Notes: generated by a model from the letters alone, not told the origin. Counted from the first letter of the stretch, positions 42,201 through 55,221 are shown. The stretch is 64,000 nucleotides of DNA from Xylocopa sonorina (GCF_050948175.1 NW_027490115.1:1612001-1676000), one strand, 5' to 3'. Program-made: numbers and translations.

Positions 42201-42774
42201 TTTGAGAAGCATTAGAGCACTAATGCTACGATACGTAGACATCTGCAAACGCTATTTCCTGGCAAGGAAGTGTCGCGTTTACAATCTTTTGAAGTGAATA
42301 CGAGGTATACATAACACTACACAATGAATATTATATCTTATCATGAAACATAGGGATGAGATGCGATATGGCGATTTATGAAGCATTAGATGTCTATTGC
42401 TTCGACACGTAGACATCTGCAAACGCTATTTCCTATGAAGGCAGTGTCGCATTTACATCCTTTTGAAAGGAATACGAAGTATTCATGACACTTCGCAATG
42501 CATATTACATCTAATCATGAAACATAGAAATGAGATGCGATATGGCGATTTATGAATTAGAATTCTATTGCTTCGATACGTAGACATCTGCAAACGCTAT
42601 TTCCTAGCAAGGAAGTGTCGCATTTACATTCACTTGAAGTGTATGCGATGTGTACATGACACTAGGCAATGAATATTGTATACTACCATGAAACATAGAA
42701 ATGAGAAACGATGTCGCGTTTTGAGAAGCATTAGAGCAGTAATGCTACGATACGTAGACATCTGCCAACGCTAT
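37730..42774 (-). repeat. 2522-bp higher-order tandem duplication
   Basis: Copy one, 37730-40252, is followed directly by copy two, 40253-42774, offset 2522 bp and nearly identical. It includes the nested 1307-bp unit and a monomer lacking 'gcatt' ('tttatgaattagaattc'). Similarity ends where 'catggaactg' (40259) is replaced by 'caaggaagtg' (42782). Confidence 0.9.
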
Positions 42775-42987
42775 TTCCTAGCAAGGAAGTGTCGCATTTA
42801 CATTCATTTGATGTTTATGCGAGGTATACATAACACTTTGCAATGAATATTATGTCTTATCATGAAACATAGAAATCAGATGCGATATCTCGTTTTAAGA
42901 TGCACTAGAACAGTATTGCTTCGTTACGGAGACATCTGCAAACGCTGTTTCCTAGCAAGGAAGTGTCGCATTTACATTTTTATGAAG

Positions 42988-43348
42988 TGTCACGTTCTGA
43001 AGTCGCGAAAGCGCTCGTCACGTGGACACTTTTCGTAGCCGTTCCCGAAGTCGACGCGAATTGCGCAGAGCTGGTTTCGTCGGAGGACAAGACTCGATTT
43101 ACTGGGTACAAAGACGTGCAACTTACCTTTCGATGCTCCAGGCGTCGTAGCTATCCTCATCCTCGTAGCGTGGAGTGGAATCTACCCTCGCGTATGTGTG
43201 GCGTCGCATCCCCGTTCCGTGGCGGGGAGTATGCGGGTTGCCAGCGTGTAGGGGTTCCGAATGCTGGTGGAGATGCGGATGCTGATCTGTGGCCGTCGAG
43301 GTTGGCGGGCGATGTCTGAGGGTGGCAGTCGGTACGCCTGACGTCACA
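42988..43348. mobile_element. GC-rich LTR-like insert at satellite polarity switch
   Basis: 361 bp of unique GC-rich sequence beginning TGTCACGTTCTG and ending CTGACGTCACA, so TG..CA-type ends like the other LTRs. R satellite lies on its left and F satellite on its right. The two flanks are inverted copies of the same part of the monomer ('taaatgcgacac'). No target-site duplication is visible, as expected if flanks were rearranged. Open frames cross it on both strands (42963-43319 plus, 43123-43359 minus), but the plus frame starts in satellite and neither shows a domain. It may be a solo LTR or a captured fragment. Confidence 0.4.
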
Positions 43349-46300
43349 AAATGCGACACTTTGCTAGGAAGTAGCGTTAGCAGATATCTACGAATCGAAG
43401 CAACAGATTTCTAATGCTTCCCAAAAAGCGATATCGCATCTCATTTCTATGTTTCATGATAAGATATAATATTCATTGCGGAGTGGCATGTATACCTCGC
43501 ATACACTTCAAATGAATGTAAATGCGACACTTCCTTGCTAGGAAGTAGCGTTTGCAGATGTCTACATATCGAAGCAAGAGGGTTCTGGTGCATCTTAGAT
43601 CGCGATATCGCATCTCATTTTTATGATTCATGATAAGATTTAATACTCATTGCGAAGTGTCATGTATACCTCGCATTCACTTCAAAAGAATGTAAATGTG
43701 ATACCTCCTTGCTAGGAAATAGCATTTGCAGATGTCTACGTATCGAAGCAATAGAGTTCTATTGCTTCTTCAAACGAGATATCGCATCTCATTTCTATGT
43801 TTCATGCTAGGATATAATATTCATTGCGAAGTGTCATGTATACCTCGCATACTATTCAAAAGAATGTAAATGCGCCACTTCCTTGCTAGGAAATAGTGTT
43901 GGCAGATGTCTACGTATCGAAGCAATAGAGTACTAACGCTTCTTAAATCGCGTTATCGGATATCATTTGTATGTTTCAAGATACGATGTAATATTAATTG
44001 TGGAGTGTTATGTATATCTCGTATTCAATTCAAGAGAATGTAAATGTGACACTTCCTTGCTAGGAAATAGCGTTTCCAGATTTCTACGAATCGAGGCAGT
44101 AGAGTTCTAATGCTTCTTAAAACGCGATATCGCATCTCATTTCTATGTTTCATGATAAGATTTAATATTCATTGTGCAGTGTTATGTATACCTCGTATTC
44201 AATTCAAAAGAATGTAAATGTGATACCTCCTTGCTAGGAAATAGCGTTTGCAGATGTCTACGTATCGTAGCAATAGAGATCTAATGCTTCTTAAATTGTG
44301 ATATCGCATCTCATTTCTATGTTTCATGATAAGATATAATATTCATTGTGCAGTGTTATGTATACCACGTATTCACTTCAAAAGAATGTAAATGCGACGT
44401 TTCCATCCTAGGAAATAGCGTTCGCACATGTCTACGTATCATAGCAATAGATTCATAATGCTTCTTATAACGAGATGTCGCATTTCATTTCTATGTTTCG
44501 TGATAAGATATAATATTCATTGCGAAGTGTCATGTATACCTCCTATTCACTCCAAACGAATGTAAATGCGCCACTTCCATGCTAGGAAATAGCGTCCGCA
44601 GATCTCTACGCGTCGAGGCAATAGAGTGCTAATGCTTCTTAAAACGCGATATCGCATCTCAATTCTATGTCACATGATAAGATATAATGTTGATTGCGAA
44701 GTGTCATGTATACCTCGTATTCACTTCAAAAGAATGTAAGTGCGACACTTCCATGCTAGGAAATAGCGTCTGCAGATCTCTACGCGTCGAGGCAATAGAG
44801 TTCTAATGCTTCTTAAAACGCGATACCGCATCTCACTTCTATGTTTCACGATAAGATATAATGTTCATTCCGAAGTGACATGTATACCTCGAATTCACTT
44901 CAAAAGAATGTAAATGCGACACTTCCATGCAAGGAAATAGCGTTTGCAGATATCTCCGCATCGAGGCAATAGGGTTCTAATGCTTCTCAAAACGCGATAT
45001 CGCATCTCATTTATATGCATCATGATATGATATAATATTCATTGCGAAGTGTCATGTGTACCTCGTATTCACTTCAAAAGAATGTAAATGCAACTATTCC
45101 TTGCTAGGAAATAGCGTTTGGAGTTGAATACGTATCGTAGCAATAGAGTTCTAATGCTTCTTAGACCGCGATATAGCATCTCATTTCTGTGCTTCGTGAT
45201 AAGATATAATGTTCTTTGCGAAGTGTCATGTATACCTCGTATTCACTTCAAAAGAATGTAAATGCGACTATTCCTTGCTAGGAAATAGCGTTTGCAGATG
45301 CCTACGTATCGTAGCAATAAAGTTCTAATGCTTCTTAGATCGCGATATCGCATCTCATTTCCATGTTTCGTGATAAGTTATAATATTCATTCCGAAGTGT
45401 CATGTATACCTCGAATTCACTTCAAAAGAATCTAAATGCGACACTTCCATGCTAGGAGATAGCGTTTGCAGATATCTGCGCGACGAGGCAATAGGAACCT
45501 AATGCTTCTTAAAACGCGATATCGCATCACACTACTATGTTACATGATAAGATATAATGTTCATTGCGAAGTGCCATGCATACCTCGTATTCACTTCAAA
45601 AGAATGTAAATGCGAATCTTCCTTGCTAGAAAATAGCGTTTGCAGATATCTCCGCATCGAGCCAATAGAGTTCTAATGCCTCTTAAAACGCGATATCGCA
45701 TCTCACATCTACGTTTCATGGTAAGATATAATATTCATTGCGAAGTGTCATGTATACCTCGTATTCACTTCAAAAGAGTGTAAATGCGACTCTTCCTTGC
45801 AAGGAAATAGCGTTTGCAGATGCCTACATATCGTAGCAATTGAATTCTAATGCTTCTTAGATCGCGATATCGCATCTCATTTCTATGTTTCGTGATAAGT
45901 TAAAATATTCATTCCGAAGTGTCATGTATACCTCGAATTCACTTCAAAAGAATCTAAATGCGACACCTCCATGCCAGGTAATAGCGTTTGCAGATATCTG
46001 CGTAACGAGGCAATAGGAACCTAATGCTTCTTAAAACGCGATATCGCATCACACTACTATGTTACATGATAAGATATAATGTTCCTTGCGAAGTGTCATG
46101 TTTACCTCGTATTCACTTCAAAAGAATGTAAATACGAAACTTCCATGCTAGGAAATAGCGTTTTGCACATATCTCCGCATCGAGGCAATAGAGTTCTAAT
46201 GCTTCTTAAAACGCGATATCGCATCTCACATCTATGTTTCATGGTAAGATATAATATTCATTGCGAAGTGTCATGTATACCTCGTATTCACTTCAAAAGA

Positions 46301-47105
46301 GTGTAAAGGCGACTCTTCCTTGCATGGAAATAGCGTTTGCAGATGCCTACATATCGTAGCAATAGAATTCTAATGCTTCTTAGATCGCGATATAGCATCT
46401 CATTTCTATGTTCCATGATAAGATATAATGTTCCTTGCGAAGTGTCATGTATACCTCGTATTCACTTCAAAAGAATGTAAATGCGACTATTGCTAGCTAG
46501 GAAATAGCGTTTGCAGATGTCTACGTATCGTAGCAATAGAGTTCTAATGCTTCTTACAACGCGATATCGCATCTCACTTCTATGTTTCATGATAAGATAA
46601 ATTATTCATTGCGAAGTGTCATGTGTACCTCGTATTCACTTCAAGAGAATGTAACTGCGACACTTCCATACTAGGAAATAGCGTTTGCAGACGTCTCCGC
46701 ATCGAGGCCATAGAGTTCTAATGCTTCTTAAAACGCGATATCGCACCTCACTTCTATGTTTCATGATAAGATATAATATTCATTGCGAAGTGTCATGTAT
46801 ACCTCGTATTCACTTCAAAAGAATGTAAATGCGACTACTCCTTGCTAGGAAATAGCGTTTGCAGAAGCCTACGCATCGTAGCAATAGAGTTGTAGTGCTT
46901 CTCAAAACGCGATATTGCATCCCATTTCTATGCTTCATGATAAGAAATAATATTCATTGCGAAGTGTCATGTATACCTCATGTTCACTCCAAGCGAATGT
47001 AAATGCGACACTTGCTAGCTAGGAAATAGCGTATTCAGATGTCTACGTATCGTGGCAATAGAGTTCTAATTCTACATAAATCGCGATTTCGCATCTCATT
47101 TCTAT

Positions 47106-50100
47106 GTTTCGAGATAAGATATAATATTCATTGAGAAGTATCATGTATACCTCGTATTCACGTCAAAAGAATGTAAATGCGACTATTGCTTGCTAGGAAA
47201 TAGCGTCTGCAGATGTCTACGTATCGTAGCAATAGCGTTCTAATGCCCCTCAAAACGCGATATCGCATCTCATTTCTATGCTTCATGATAAGATATAATA
47301 TTCATTGCGAAGTGTCACGTTTACCTCGTATTCACTCCAAACGAATGTAAATGCGACACTTCCTAGCTAGGAAATAGCGTATTCAGATGTCTACGTATCG
47401 TGGCAATAGAGTTCTAATGCTACATAAATCGCGATTTCGCATCTCATTTCTATGTTTCGAGATAAGATATAATATTCATTGCGAAGTGTCATGTACACCT
47501 CGTATTCACTTCAAAGGAATGTAAATGCGACACCTCCATGCTAGGAAATGGCGTATTCAAATGTCTACGTATTGTAGCAATAGAGTTCTAATGCTACTTA
47601 TATCGCGATATCGCATCTCATTTCTATGTTTCGTGATAAGATATAATATTCATTGCGAAGTGTCATGTACACCTCGTATTCACATCAAAAGAATGTAAAT
47701 GCGACTATTGCTTGCTAGGAAATAGCGTTTGCAGATGTCTACGTATCGTAGCAATAGCGTTCTAATGCTACTTAAAACGCGATATCGCATCTCTCTTCTA
47801 TGTTTCATGATAAGATATAATATTCATTGCGAAATGTCGTGTATACCCCGTATTCACTTCAAAAGAATGTAAGAGCGACACTTCCATGCTAGGAAATAGC
47901 GTTTGCAGATGTCTGCGCTTCGAAGCCATAGAGTTCTAATGCTTCTTAAAACGCGATATCGCATCTCTCTTCTATGTTTCATGATAAGATATAATATTCA
48001 TTGAGAAGTGTCATGTATACCTCGTATTCACGTCAAAAGAATGTACATGCGACTATTGCTTGCTAGGAAATAGCGTCTGCAGATGTCTACGTATCGTAGC
48101 AATAGCGTACTAATGCTACTTAAATCGCGATATCAAATCTCGTCTATATGTTTCGTGATGAGATATAATATTCATTGCGAAGTGTCACGTTTACCTCGTA
48201 TTCGCTCCAAACGAATGTAAATGCGACACTTCCTAGCTAGGAAATAGCGTATTCAGATGTCTACGTATCGTAGCAATAGAGTTCTAACGCTTCATAAATC
48301 GCGATATCGCCTCCCATTTCTATGTTTCGTGATAAGATATAATATTCATTGGGAAGTGTCATGTATACCTCGTATTCACGTCAAAAGAATGAAAATGCTA
48401 CTATTGCTTGCTAGGAAATAGCGTTTGCAGAAGTCTACGTATCGTAGCAATAGCGTTCTAATGCCTCTCAAAACGCGATATCGCATCTCATTCCTATGCT
48501 TCATGATAAGATATAATATTCATTGCGAAGTGTCACGTTTACCTCGTATTCACTCCAAACGAATGTAAATGCGACACTTCCTAGCTAGGAAATAGCGTAT
48601 TCAGATGTCTGCGTATCGTAGCAATAGAGTTCTAATGCTACATAAATCGCGATTTCGCATCTCATTTCTATGTTTCGAGATAAGATATAATATTCATTGA
48701 GAAGTATCATGTATACCTCGTATTCACGTCAAAAGAATGTAAATGCGACTATTGCTTGCTAGGAAATAGCGTCTGCAGATGTCTACGTATCGTAGCAATA
48801 GCGTTCTAATGCCCCTCAAAACGCGATATCGCATCTCATTTCTATGCTTCATGATAAGATATAATATTCATTGCGAAGTGTCACGTTTACCTCGTATTCA
48901 CTCCAAACGAATGTAAATGCGACACTTCCTAGCTAGGAAATAGCGTATTCAGATGTCTACGTATCGTGGCAATAGAGTTCTAATGCTACATAAATCGCGA
49001 TTTCGCATCTCATTTCTATGTTTCGAGATAAGATATAATATTCATTGCGAAGTGTCATGTACACCTCGTATTCACTTCAAAGGAATGTAAATGCGACACC
49101 TCCATGCTAGGAAATGGCGTATTCAAATGTCTACGTATTGTAGCAATAGAGTTCTAATGCTACTTATATCGCGATATCGCATCTCATTTCTATGTTTCGT
49201 GATAAGATATAATATTCATTGCGAAGTGTCATGTACACCTCGTATTCACATCAAAAGAATGTAAATGCGACTATTGCTTGCTAGGAAATAGCGTTTGCAG
49301 ATGTCTACGTATCGTAGCAATAGCGTTCTAATGCTACTTAAAACGCGATATCGCATCTCTCTTCTATGTTTCATGATAAGATATAATATTCATTGCGAAA
49401 TGTCGTGTATACCCCGTATTCACTTCAAAAGAATGTAAGAGCGACACTTCCATGCTAGGAAATAGCGTTTGCAGATGTCTGCGCTTCGAAGCCATAGAGT
49501 TCTAATGCTTCTTAAAACGCGATATCGCATCACTCTTCTATGTTTCATGATAAGATATAATATTCATTGAGAAGTGTCATGTATACCTCGTATTCACGTC
49601 AAAAGAATGTACATGCGACTATTGCTTGCTAGGAAATAGCGTCTGCAGATGTCTACGTATCGTAGCAATAGCGTACTAATGCTACTTAAATCGCGATATC
49701 AAATCTCGTCTATATGTTTCGTGATGAGATATAATATTCATTGCGAAGTGTCACGTTTACCTCGTATTCGCTCCAAACGAATGTAAATGCGACACTTCCT
49801 AGCTAGGAAATAGCGTATTCAGATGTCTACGTATCGTAGCAATAGAGTTCTAACGCTTCATAAATCGCGATATCGCCTCCCATTTCTATGTTTCGTGATA
49901 AGATATAATATTCATTGGGAAGTGTCATGTATACCTCGTATTCACGTCAAAAGAATGAAAATGCTACTATTGCTTGCTAGGAAATAGCGTTTGCAGAAGT
50001 CTACGTATCGTAGCAATAGCGTTCTAATGCCTCTCAAAACGCGATATCGCATCTCATTCCTATGCTTCATGATAAGATATAATATTCATTGCGAAGTGTC

Positions 50101-50237
50101 ACGTTTACCTCGTATTCACTCCAAACGAATGTAAATGCGACACTTCCTAGCTAGGAAATAGCGTATTCAGATGTCTGCGTATCGTAGCAATAGAGTTCTA
50201 ATGCTACATAAATCGCGATTTCGCATCTCATTTCTAT
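47106..50237 (+). repeat. 9-monomer higher-order repeat (1566 bp), two copies
   Basis: Copies at about 47106-48671 and 48672-50237, offset exactly 1566 bp (9 x 174): 'cgtcaaaaga' at 47161 and 48727. Private variants are shared ('aatgcccctcaaaacgcg', 'gcgcttcgaagccatag'). The copies differ at only a few bases (for example 'catctctctt'/'catcactctt'). Confidence 0.9.
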
Positions 50238-50374
50238 GTTTCGTGATAAGATATAATATTCATTGCGAAGTGTCATGTATACCTCGTATTCACTTCAAAA
50301 GAATGTAAATGCGACTATTGCTTGCTAGGAAATAACGTTTGCAGAAGTCTACGTATCGTAGCAATAGCGTTCTA

Positions 50375-52430
50375 ATGCGTCTTAAAACGCGATATCGCAT
50401 CTCTCTTCTATGTTTCATGATAAGATATAATTTTCATTGCGAAGTGTCATGTATACCTCGTATTCACTTCAAAAGATTGTAAATGCGACTATTGCTTGCT
50501 AGGAAATAGCGTTTGCAGATGTCTACGTATCGTAGCAATAGAGTTCTAATGCTACTTAAATCGCGATATCGCATCTCATTTGTATGTTTCGTGATAAGAT
50601 TTAATATTCATTGCGAAGTGTCATGTATACCTCGTATTCACTTCAAAAGTATGTAAGTGCGACACTTCCATGCTAGGAAATAGCGTTTCCAGATGTCTCC
50701 GCATCGAGGCCATAGGGTTCTAATGCTTCTTAAAACGCGATATCGCATCTCTCTTCTATGTTTCATGATAAGATGTAATATTCCTTAAGAAGTGTCATGT
50801 ATACCACGTATTCTCTCCAAACGAATGTAAATGCGACACTTCCTTGCTAGGAAATGGCGTATTCAGATGTCTACGTATTGTAGCAATAGAGTTCTAATGC
50901 TACTTAAATCGCGATATCGCATCTCATTTCTATGTTTCGTGATAAGATATAATATTCATTGCGAAGTGTCATGTACACCTCGTATTCACCTCAAAAGAAT
51001 GTAAATGCGACTAATGCTTGCTAGGAAATAGCGTTTGAAGATGTCTACGTATCGTAGCAATAGCGTTCTAATGCTACTTAAATCGCGATATCGCATCTCA
51101 TTTATATGTTTCGTGATAAGACATAATAATCATTGCGAAGTGTCGTGTATACCCCGTATTCACTTCAAAAGAATGTAAGTGCGACACTTCCATGCTAGGA
51201 AATAGCGTTTGCAGATGTCTACGTATAGTAGCGATAGAGTTCTAATGCTACTTAAATCGCGATATCGCCTCTCATTTCTATGTTTCGTGATACGATATAA
51301 TATTAATTGCGAAGTGTCATGTACACCTCGTATTCACTTCAAAGGAATGTAAATGCGACACTTCCATGCTAGTAAATAGCGTCTGCAGATGTCTACGCGT
51401 CGAGGCCATAGACTTCTAATGCGTCTTAAAACGCGATATCGCATCTCTCTTCTATGTTTCATGATAAGATATAATATTCATTGCGAAGTGTCATGTATAC
51501 CTCGTATTCACTTCAAAAGAATGTAAATGCGACTATTGCTTGCTAGGAAATAGCATTTGCAGATGTCTACGTATCGTAGCGATGGAGTTCTAATGCTACT
51601 TAAATCGCGATATCGCATCTCATTTATATGTTTCGTGATAAGATTTAATATTCATTGCGAAGTGTCATGTATACCTCGTATTCACTTCAAAAGTATGTAA
51701 GTGCGACACTTCCATGCTAGGAAATAGCGTTTCCAGATGTCTTCGCAGCGAGGCCATAGGGTTCTAATGATTCTTAAAACGCGATATCGCATCTCTCTTC
51801 TATGTTTCATGATAAGATATAATATTCCTTAAGAAGTGTCATGTATACCACGTATTCTCTCCAAACGAATGTAAATGCGACACTTCCTTGCTAGGAAATG
51901 GCGTATTCAGATATCTACGTATTGTAGCAATAGAGTTCCAATGCTACTTAAATCGCGATATCGCATCTCATTTCTATGTTTCGTGATAAGATATAATATT
52001 CATTGCGAAGTGTCATGTACACCTCGTATTCACTTCAAAAGAATGTAAATCCGACTAATGCTTGCTAGGAAATAGCGTTTGAAGATGTCTACGTATCGTA
52101 GCAATAGCGTTCTAATGCTACTTAAATCGCGATATCGCATCTCATTTATATGTTTCGTGATAAGATATAATAATCATTGCGAAGTGTCGTGTATACTCCG
52201 TATTCACTTCAAAAGAATGTAAGTGCGACACTTCCATGCTAGGAAATAGCGTTTGCAGATGTCTACGTATCGTAGCGATAGAGTTCTAATGCTACTTAAA
52301 TCGCGATATCGCCTCTCATTTCTATGTTTCGTGATACGATATAATATTAATTGCGAAGTGTCATGTACACCTCGTATTCACTTCAAAGGAATGTAAATGC
52401 GACACTTCCATGCTAGGAAATAGCGTTTCC
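50375..52430 (+). repeat. 6-monomer higher-order repeat (1044 bp), two copies
   Basis: Copies at about 50375-51418 and 51419-52430, offset 1044 bp (6 x 174). Private landmarks are 'cttcaaaagtatgtaagtgc' at 50641 and 51685 and 'ttccttaagaagtgtc' in both. The pair is more diverged than the neighbouring 9-mer pair. Confidence 0.85.
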
Positions 52431-53785
52431 TGGTCTCCACGTATCGAAGCAATAGAGTTCTAATGCTACTTGAAACGCAATATCTTATCTCATTTCTATG
52501 TTTCATGATAAGATATAGCAGTCATTGCGAAGTGTTATGTATACCTCGTCCACACTTCAACAGAATGTAAATGCTACACTTCCTTGCTAGGAAATGCGTT
52601 TCCAGATGTCTATGTATCGAAGCAATAGAGATCTAATGCTTCCTAAAACGCGATAACGTATATCAGTTCTATGTTTTATGATAAGATATAATTTTCATTG
52701 CGATGTGTTATGTATACCTCCTCTACATTCCAAAGGAATGTAAATGTTACACTTCCTTGCTGGGCAATAGCGTTCCCAGATGTCTACCTATCGAAGCAAT
52801 ACAGGTTTAATGCGTCTCAAAACGCGATATCGCTTCCTATTTCTATGTTTCGTGATAAGATGTAATATTCATTGCGTAGTGTTATGCATACCTTGACTAC
52901 GCTTCAAAAGAATGTAAATGCCACACTTTCTTGCCAGAAAGTAGCGTATGCAGATATCTACCTATCGAAGCAGTGGAGTTCTATTGCTTCTTAAAACGCG
53001 ATGTCGCATCGCAATTCTATGTTTCATGATATAATATCAGATTCATTACGAAGTGTTATTTATACCTCGTCTACACTTCAAAAGAATGTAAATGCACACT
53101 TCCTTGCTAGGAAATGCATTTCCAGATGTCTACATATCGAAGAATTGGAGATCTAATGCTTCTTAAAACTCGATACCGCATCTCATTTCTATGTTTCATG
53201 GTAAGATATAATATTCATCGGGACGTGTTGCATACATCGTCTACACTTCAAAAGAATGCAAATGCCACACTTCTTGGCTAGGAAATTGCGTTTCTAGATG
53301 TCTACGCATCGAAGCAATAGATTTCTAACTCTTTATAAAACGCGATATCGCATATCAGTTCTAAGTCACATGATAAGATGTAATTTCAATGCAACGCGTT
53401 ATGTATATCTCCTCTACACTTCAAATGAATGTAAATGCATCATTTCCTTGCTACGGAATTTTGTTTCTATATCTGAAGGTTTTGAAGCAATAGAGTTCTA
53501 ATGCTTCGTAAAACGCGGCTGCGCATCTTACTTCTATATTTCATGATAAGATGTAATATTCATAGCATCGCGTTATGTTTATCTGCTTCTGCACATGAAT
53601 TGAGTGTGAACCCTACACTTTCTTGCCCGGGGATAGCGTTTCTAGATGTCCAGGTGCCGAAGCATTTAATTTGTCATGCTTCATGCACCTCAATATCGCA
53701 TTTCATATAAACAGTTCAAAGTAAGTTAGAAGGTTGTAAAGCTCTATGCATCGCATTATGCTTATCTGCTTTTGTGCTTTATAAT
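52431..53785 (+). repeat. Decayed satellite at right-island edge
   Basis: About eight F monomers with rising divergence towards LTR A; palindromic cores are lost first (GCGATATCGC becomes 'cggctgcgc' near 53515). The left island has no equivalent at its matching edge, because that stretch was deleted together with part of LTR A. Confidence 0.75.
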
Positions 53786-54530
53786 GCTCTGGGATGTGAG
53801 AAGGTCCTCAACCATCCTTAACCCCTAAAGAGAAGTCAAAAGTCCAGCGGCCCTGCAGGTGGGCCATGGGAGCGCGGCGCTCGAGGCGCTACGCAATTTA
53901 AATGATCAGGAGGATCCCCTCGGGGACACCCAAGGGGGCGAGAAGAGGAAATCGCCGAAATCCACTGATCGATGGACCCGAACAATACCGAAGCCTACAG
54001 CCCACTCCACCAAGGAGCCCCGAGGAGGATGCAGGAGACCCGAGGACCACCAGCGAATTCAAGGAACCTGAAGAAGAGAACGTGAGAGCTTATTCACTAA
54101 AGCGTCCCATTTCTTGTGTCGCATATTGTATATTGTATCTTATATCGTGAAGCGAGTTATGATACCCGGTAATTTGCGGCGTGTTGCGTAGTTTCCCGTA
54201 GCCCTTGTTAGTTAAACCCACGTCGAGACCATAAGTAAACATGCCGTGACTTCAGTATCTCGCGACCTGAGTGTGTGTACTTGGCTAGGCGTAGTCGAGA
54301 AGAGGAGCATTTCGAAGTTTCAAGGGTTGTTCCGCTCCAGGGTTCTCGGGGTCGTGTAGTCTATCCCTTTGCTACTTTCTGAGCAGCTGGCGCCCAAGAA
54401 AAGTTGTACGTGAGCGGATACCTTGGAACCATAGATTGCTTTAGATTAAAGTACGTTTTACACCTTAAAGCATTTAGATAATTAACCCCTTCGAGTTTCC
54501 CTGACTTACTATATATAGGTTTCCATCACA
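53786..54530 (+). mobile_element. LTR 'A', right copy, 5' truncated
   Basis: Its homology to LTR B starts at 'gatgtgagaaggtcctc' (B: 'ggtgtgagaaggacctc', about 58048) and runs to ..TTCCATCACA at 54530. It lacks the first ~420 bp of the B type and also a ~200-bp block holding the TATA box and microsatellite. It shares the 'aaatccactgatcgatgg' and 'agctggcgcccaa' blocks. It is a dead member of a related LTR family. F satellite lies directly upstream and a satellite relic in the opposite polarity directly downstream. Confidence 0.65.
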
Positions 54531-54751
54531 ACTAATAGGAACCATCACTTTACATAGATATATAGAACACACACAGTTTTAAACGTAGAATTGAGAATTT
54601 GAGAACTTACTTTGAAACGTTAGTAGTGAGGAATTCCATCGGATTTCATAGAAATTCAGAACTTACTTGCTATGAAACATAGGCAGATAAGGGCCATCGC
54701 GTTGCTTAGAACTTTAGAACTTGCTTACTTCAACAAAGATTTCTATTGGCT
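54531..54751 (-). repeat. Satellite relic, right island copy
   Basis: Reverse complement of 17641-17861. 'atgaaacatag', 'atcgcgt' and 'ttagaact' are readable in R order. Together with the F array upstream of LTR A, it shows that the polarity change is at LTR A. Confidence 0.6.
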
Positions 54752-55221
54752 TCGTCCGTTCTTTTAGAAGAGTTTTTGATAAACCACATACTTTTCACGC
54801 TTCTGATATCTTTGAAAGTTCGCGAGATGTAATCGTTTAAGTTTTAAAATGATTACTTAGTGTGGATTATTATTTTGTAACTCGCTCATAAACGAGTCTG
54901 CATAGGATTTAATCCATAAGTTTTTAAGCCTGGAATTTATGCAGTTATTTGTTATTCACTTATTGCTCAAACGACAAAGATTCTGACCACTTCAAAATGG
55001 TTGACTTTCATCAATTTTCTTAAAAATTGAAATACTGCCCAACTGCTTGCATTAAAGACTGTAATTAAAGCTTTCGAAACATTTTACCTCTTATAGATGA
55101 ATTCTGGAATTGAAATTGAATGTTTGACTTTTCTAGCTCCTGTTTAGACATCTTTCTATTGGAATGTTCAAGTATTTTTCATATTCGTAATTATTAAAAA
55201 TGTTTTACTTGATTCTTTTAT
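54752..55221. other. AT-rich non-coding island sequence
   Basis: Inverted counterpart of 17170-17640. No supportable gene or RNA seen. Confidence 0.5.

Larger units (their letters stand above)
18229..42987 (-). repeat. 174-bp satellite array, R orientation
   Basis: About 142 monomers of the same 174-bp family, reverse complement of the first array; the 'cttttgaagtg' landmark recurs every 174 bp. It holds the CTACGATACGTAG stem, GCGATATCGC and TTCCTAGCAAGGAA elements. Sequence classes change along the array. 18229 to about 20600 has 'ctggaaacgc' and 'gtgtagacgagg' variants. About 20600-36300 has 'ctgcaaacgc' and 'gtgaatacgagg'. About 36300-42987 mixes 'gtgtatgcgagg' types. Several higher-order blocks are listed separately. 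Occasional partial monomers occur, for example near 23120, 37103 and 40035. No gene is present. Confidence 0.97.
43349..53785 (+). repeat. 174-bp satellite array, F orientation
   Basis: About 60 monomers, same orientation as the first array and mostly type 2 ('attcattgcgaagtgtcatgtatacctcg'). Between about 47000 and 50200 many monomers carry the alternative perfect palindrome TTCCTAGCTAGGAA. Monomers from about 52430 rightward are increasingly diverged, and the last ones before LTR A (53300-53785) are barely recognisable ('gcatcgcgttatg', 'tctgcttttgtgc'). Confidence 0.95.

Noticed and set aside
42963..43319. 118-codon frame in the hinge insert
   Set aside because: Starts in satellite, shows no domain, and overlaps an equally open frame on the other strand; better explained by GC-rich composition.
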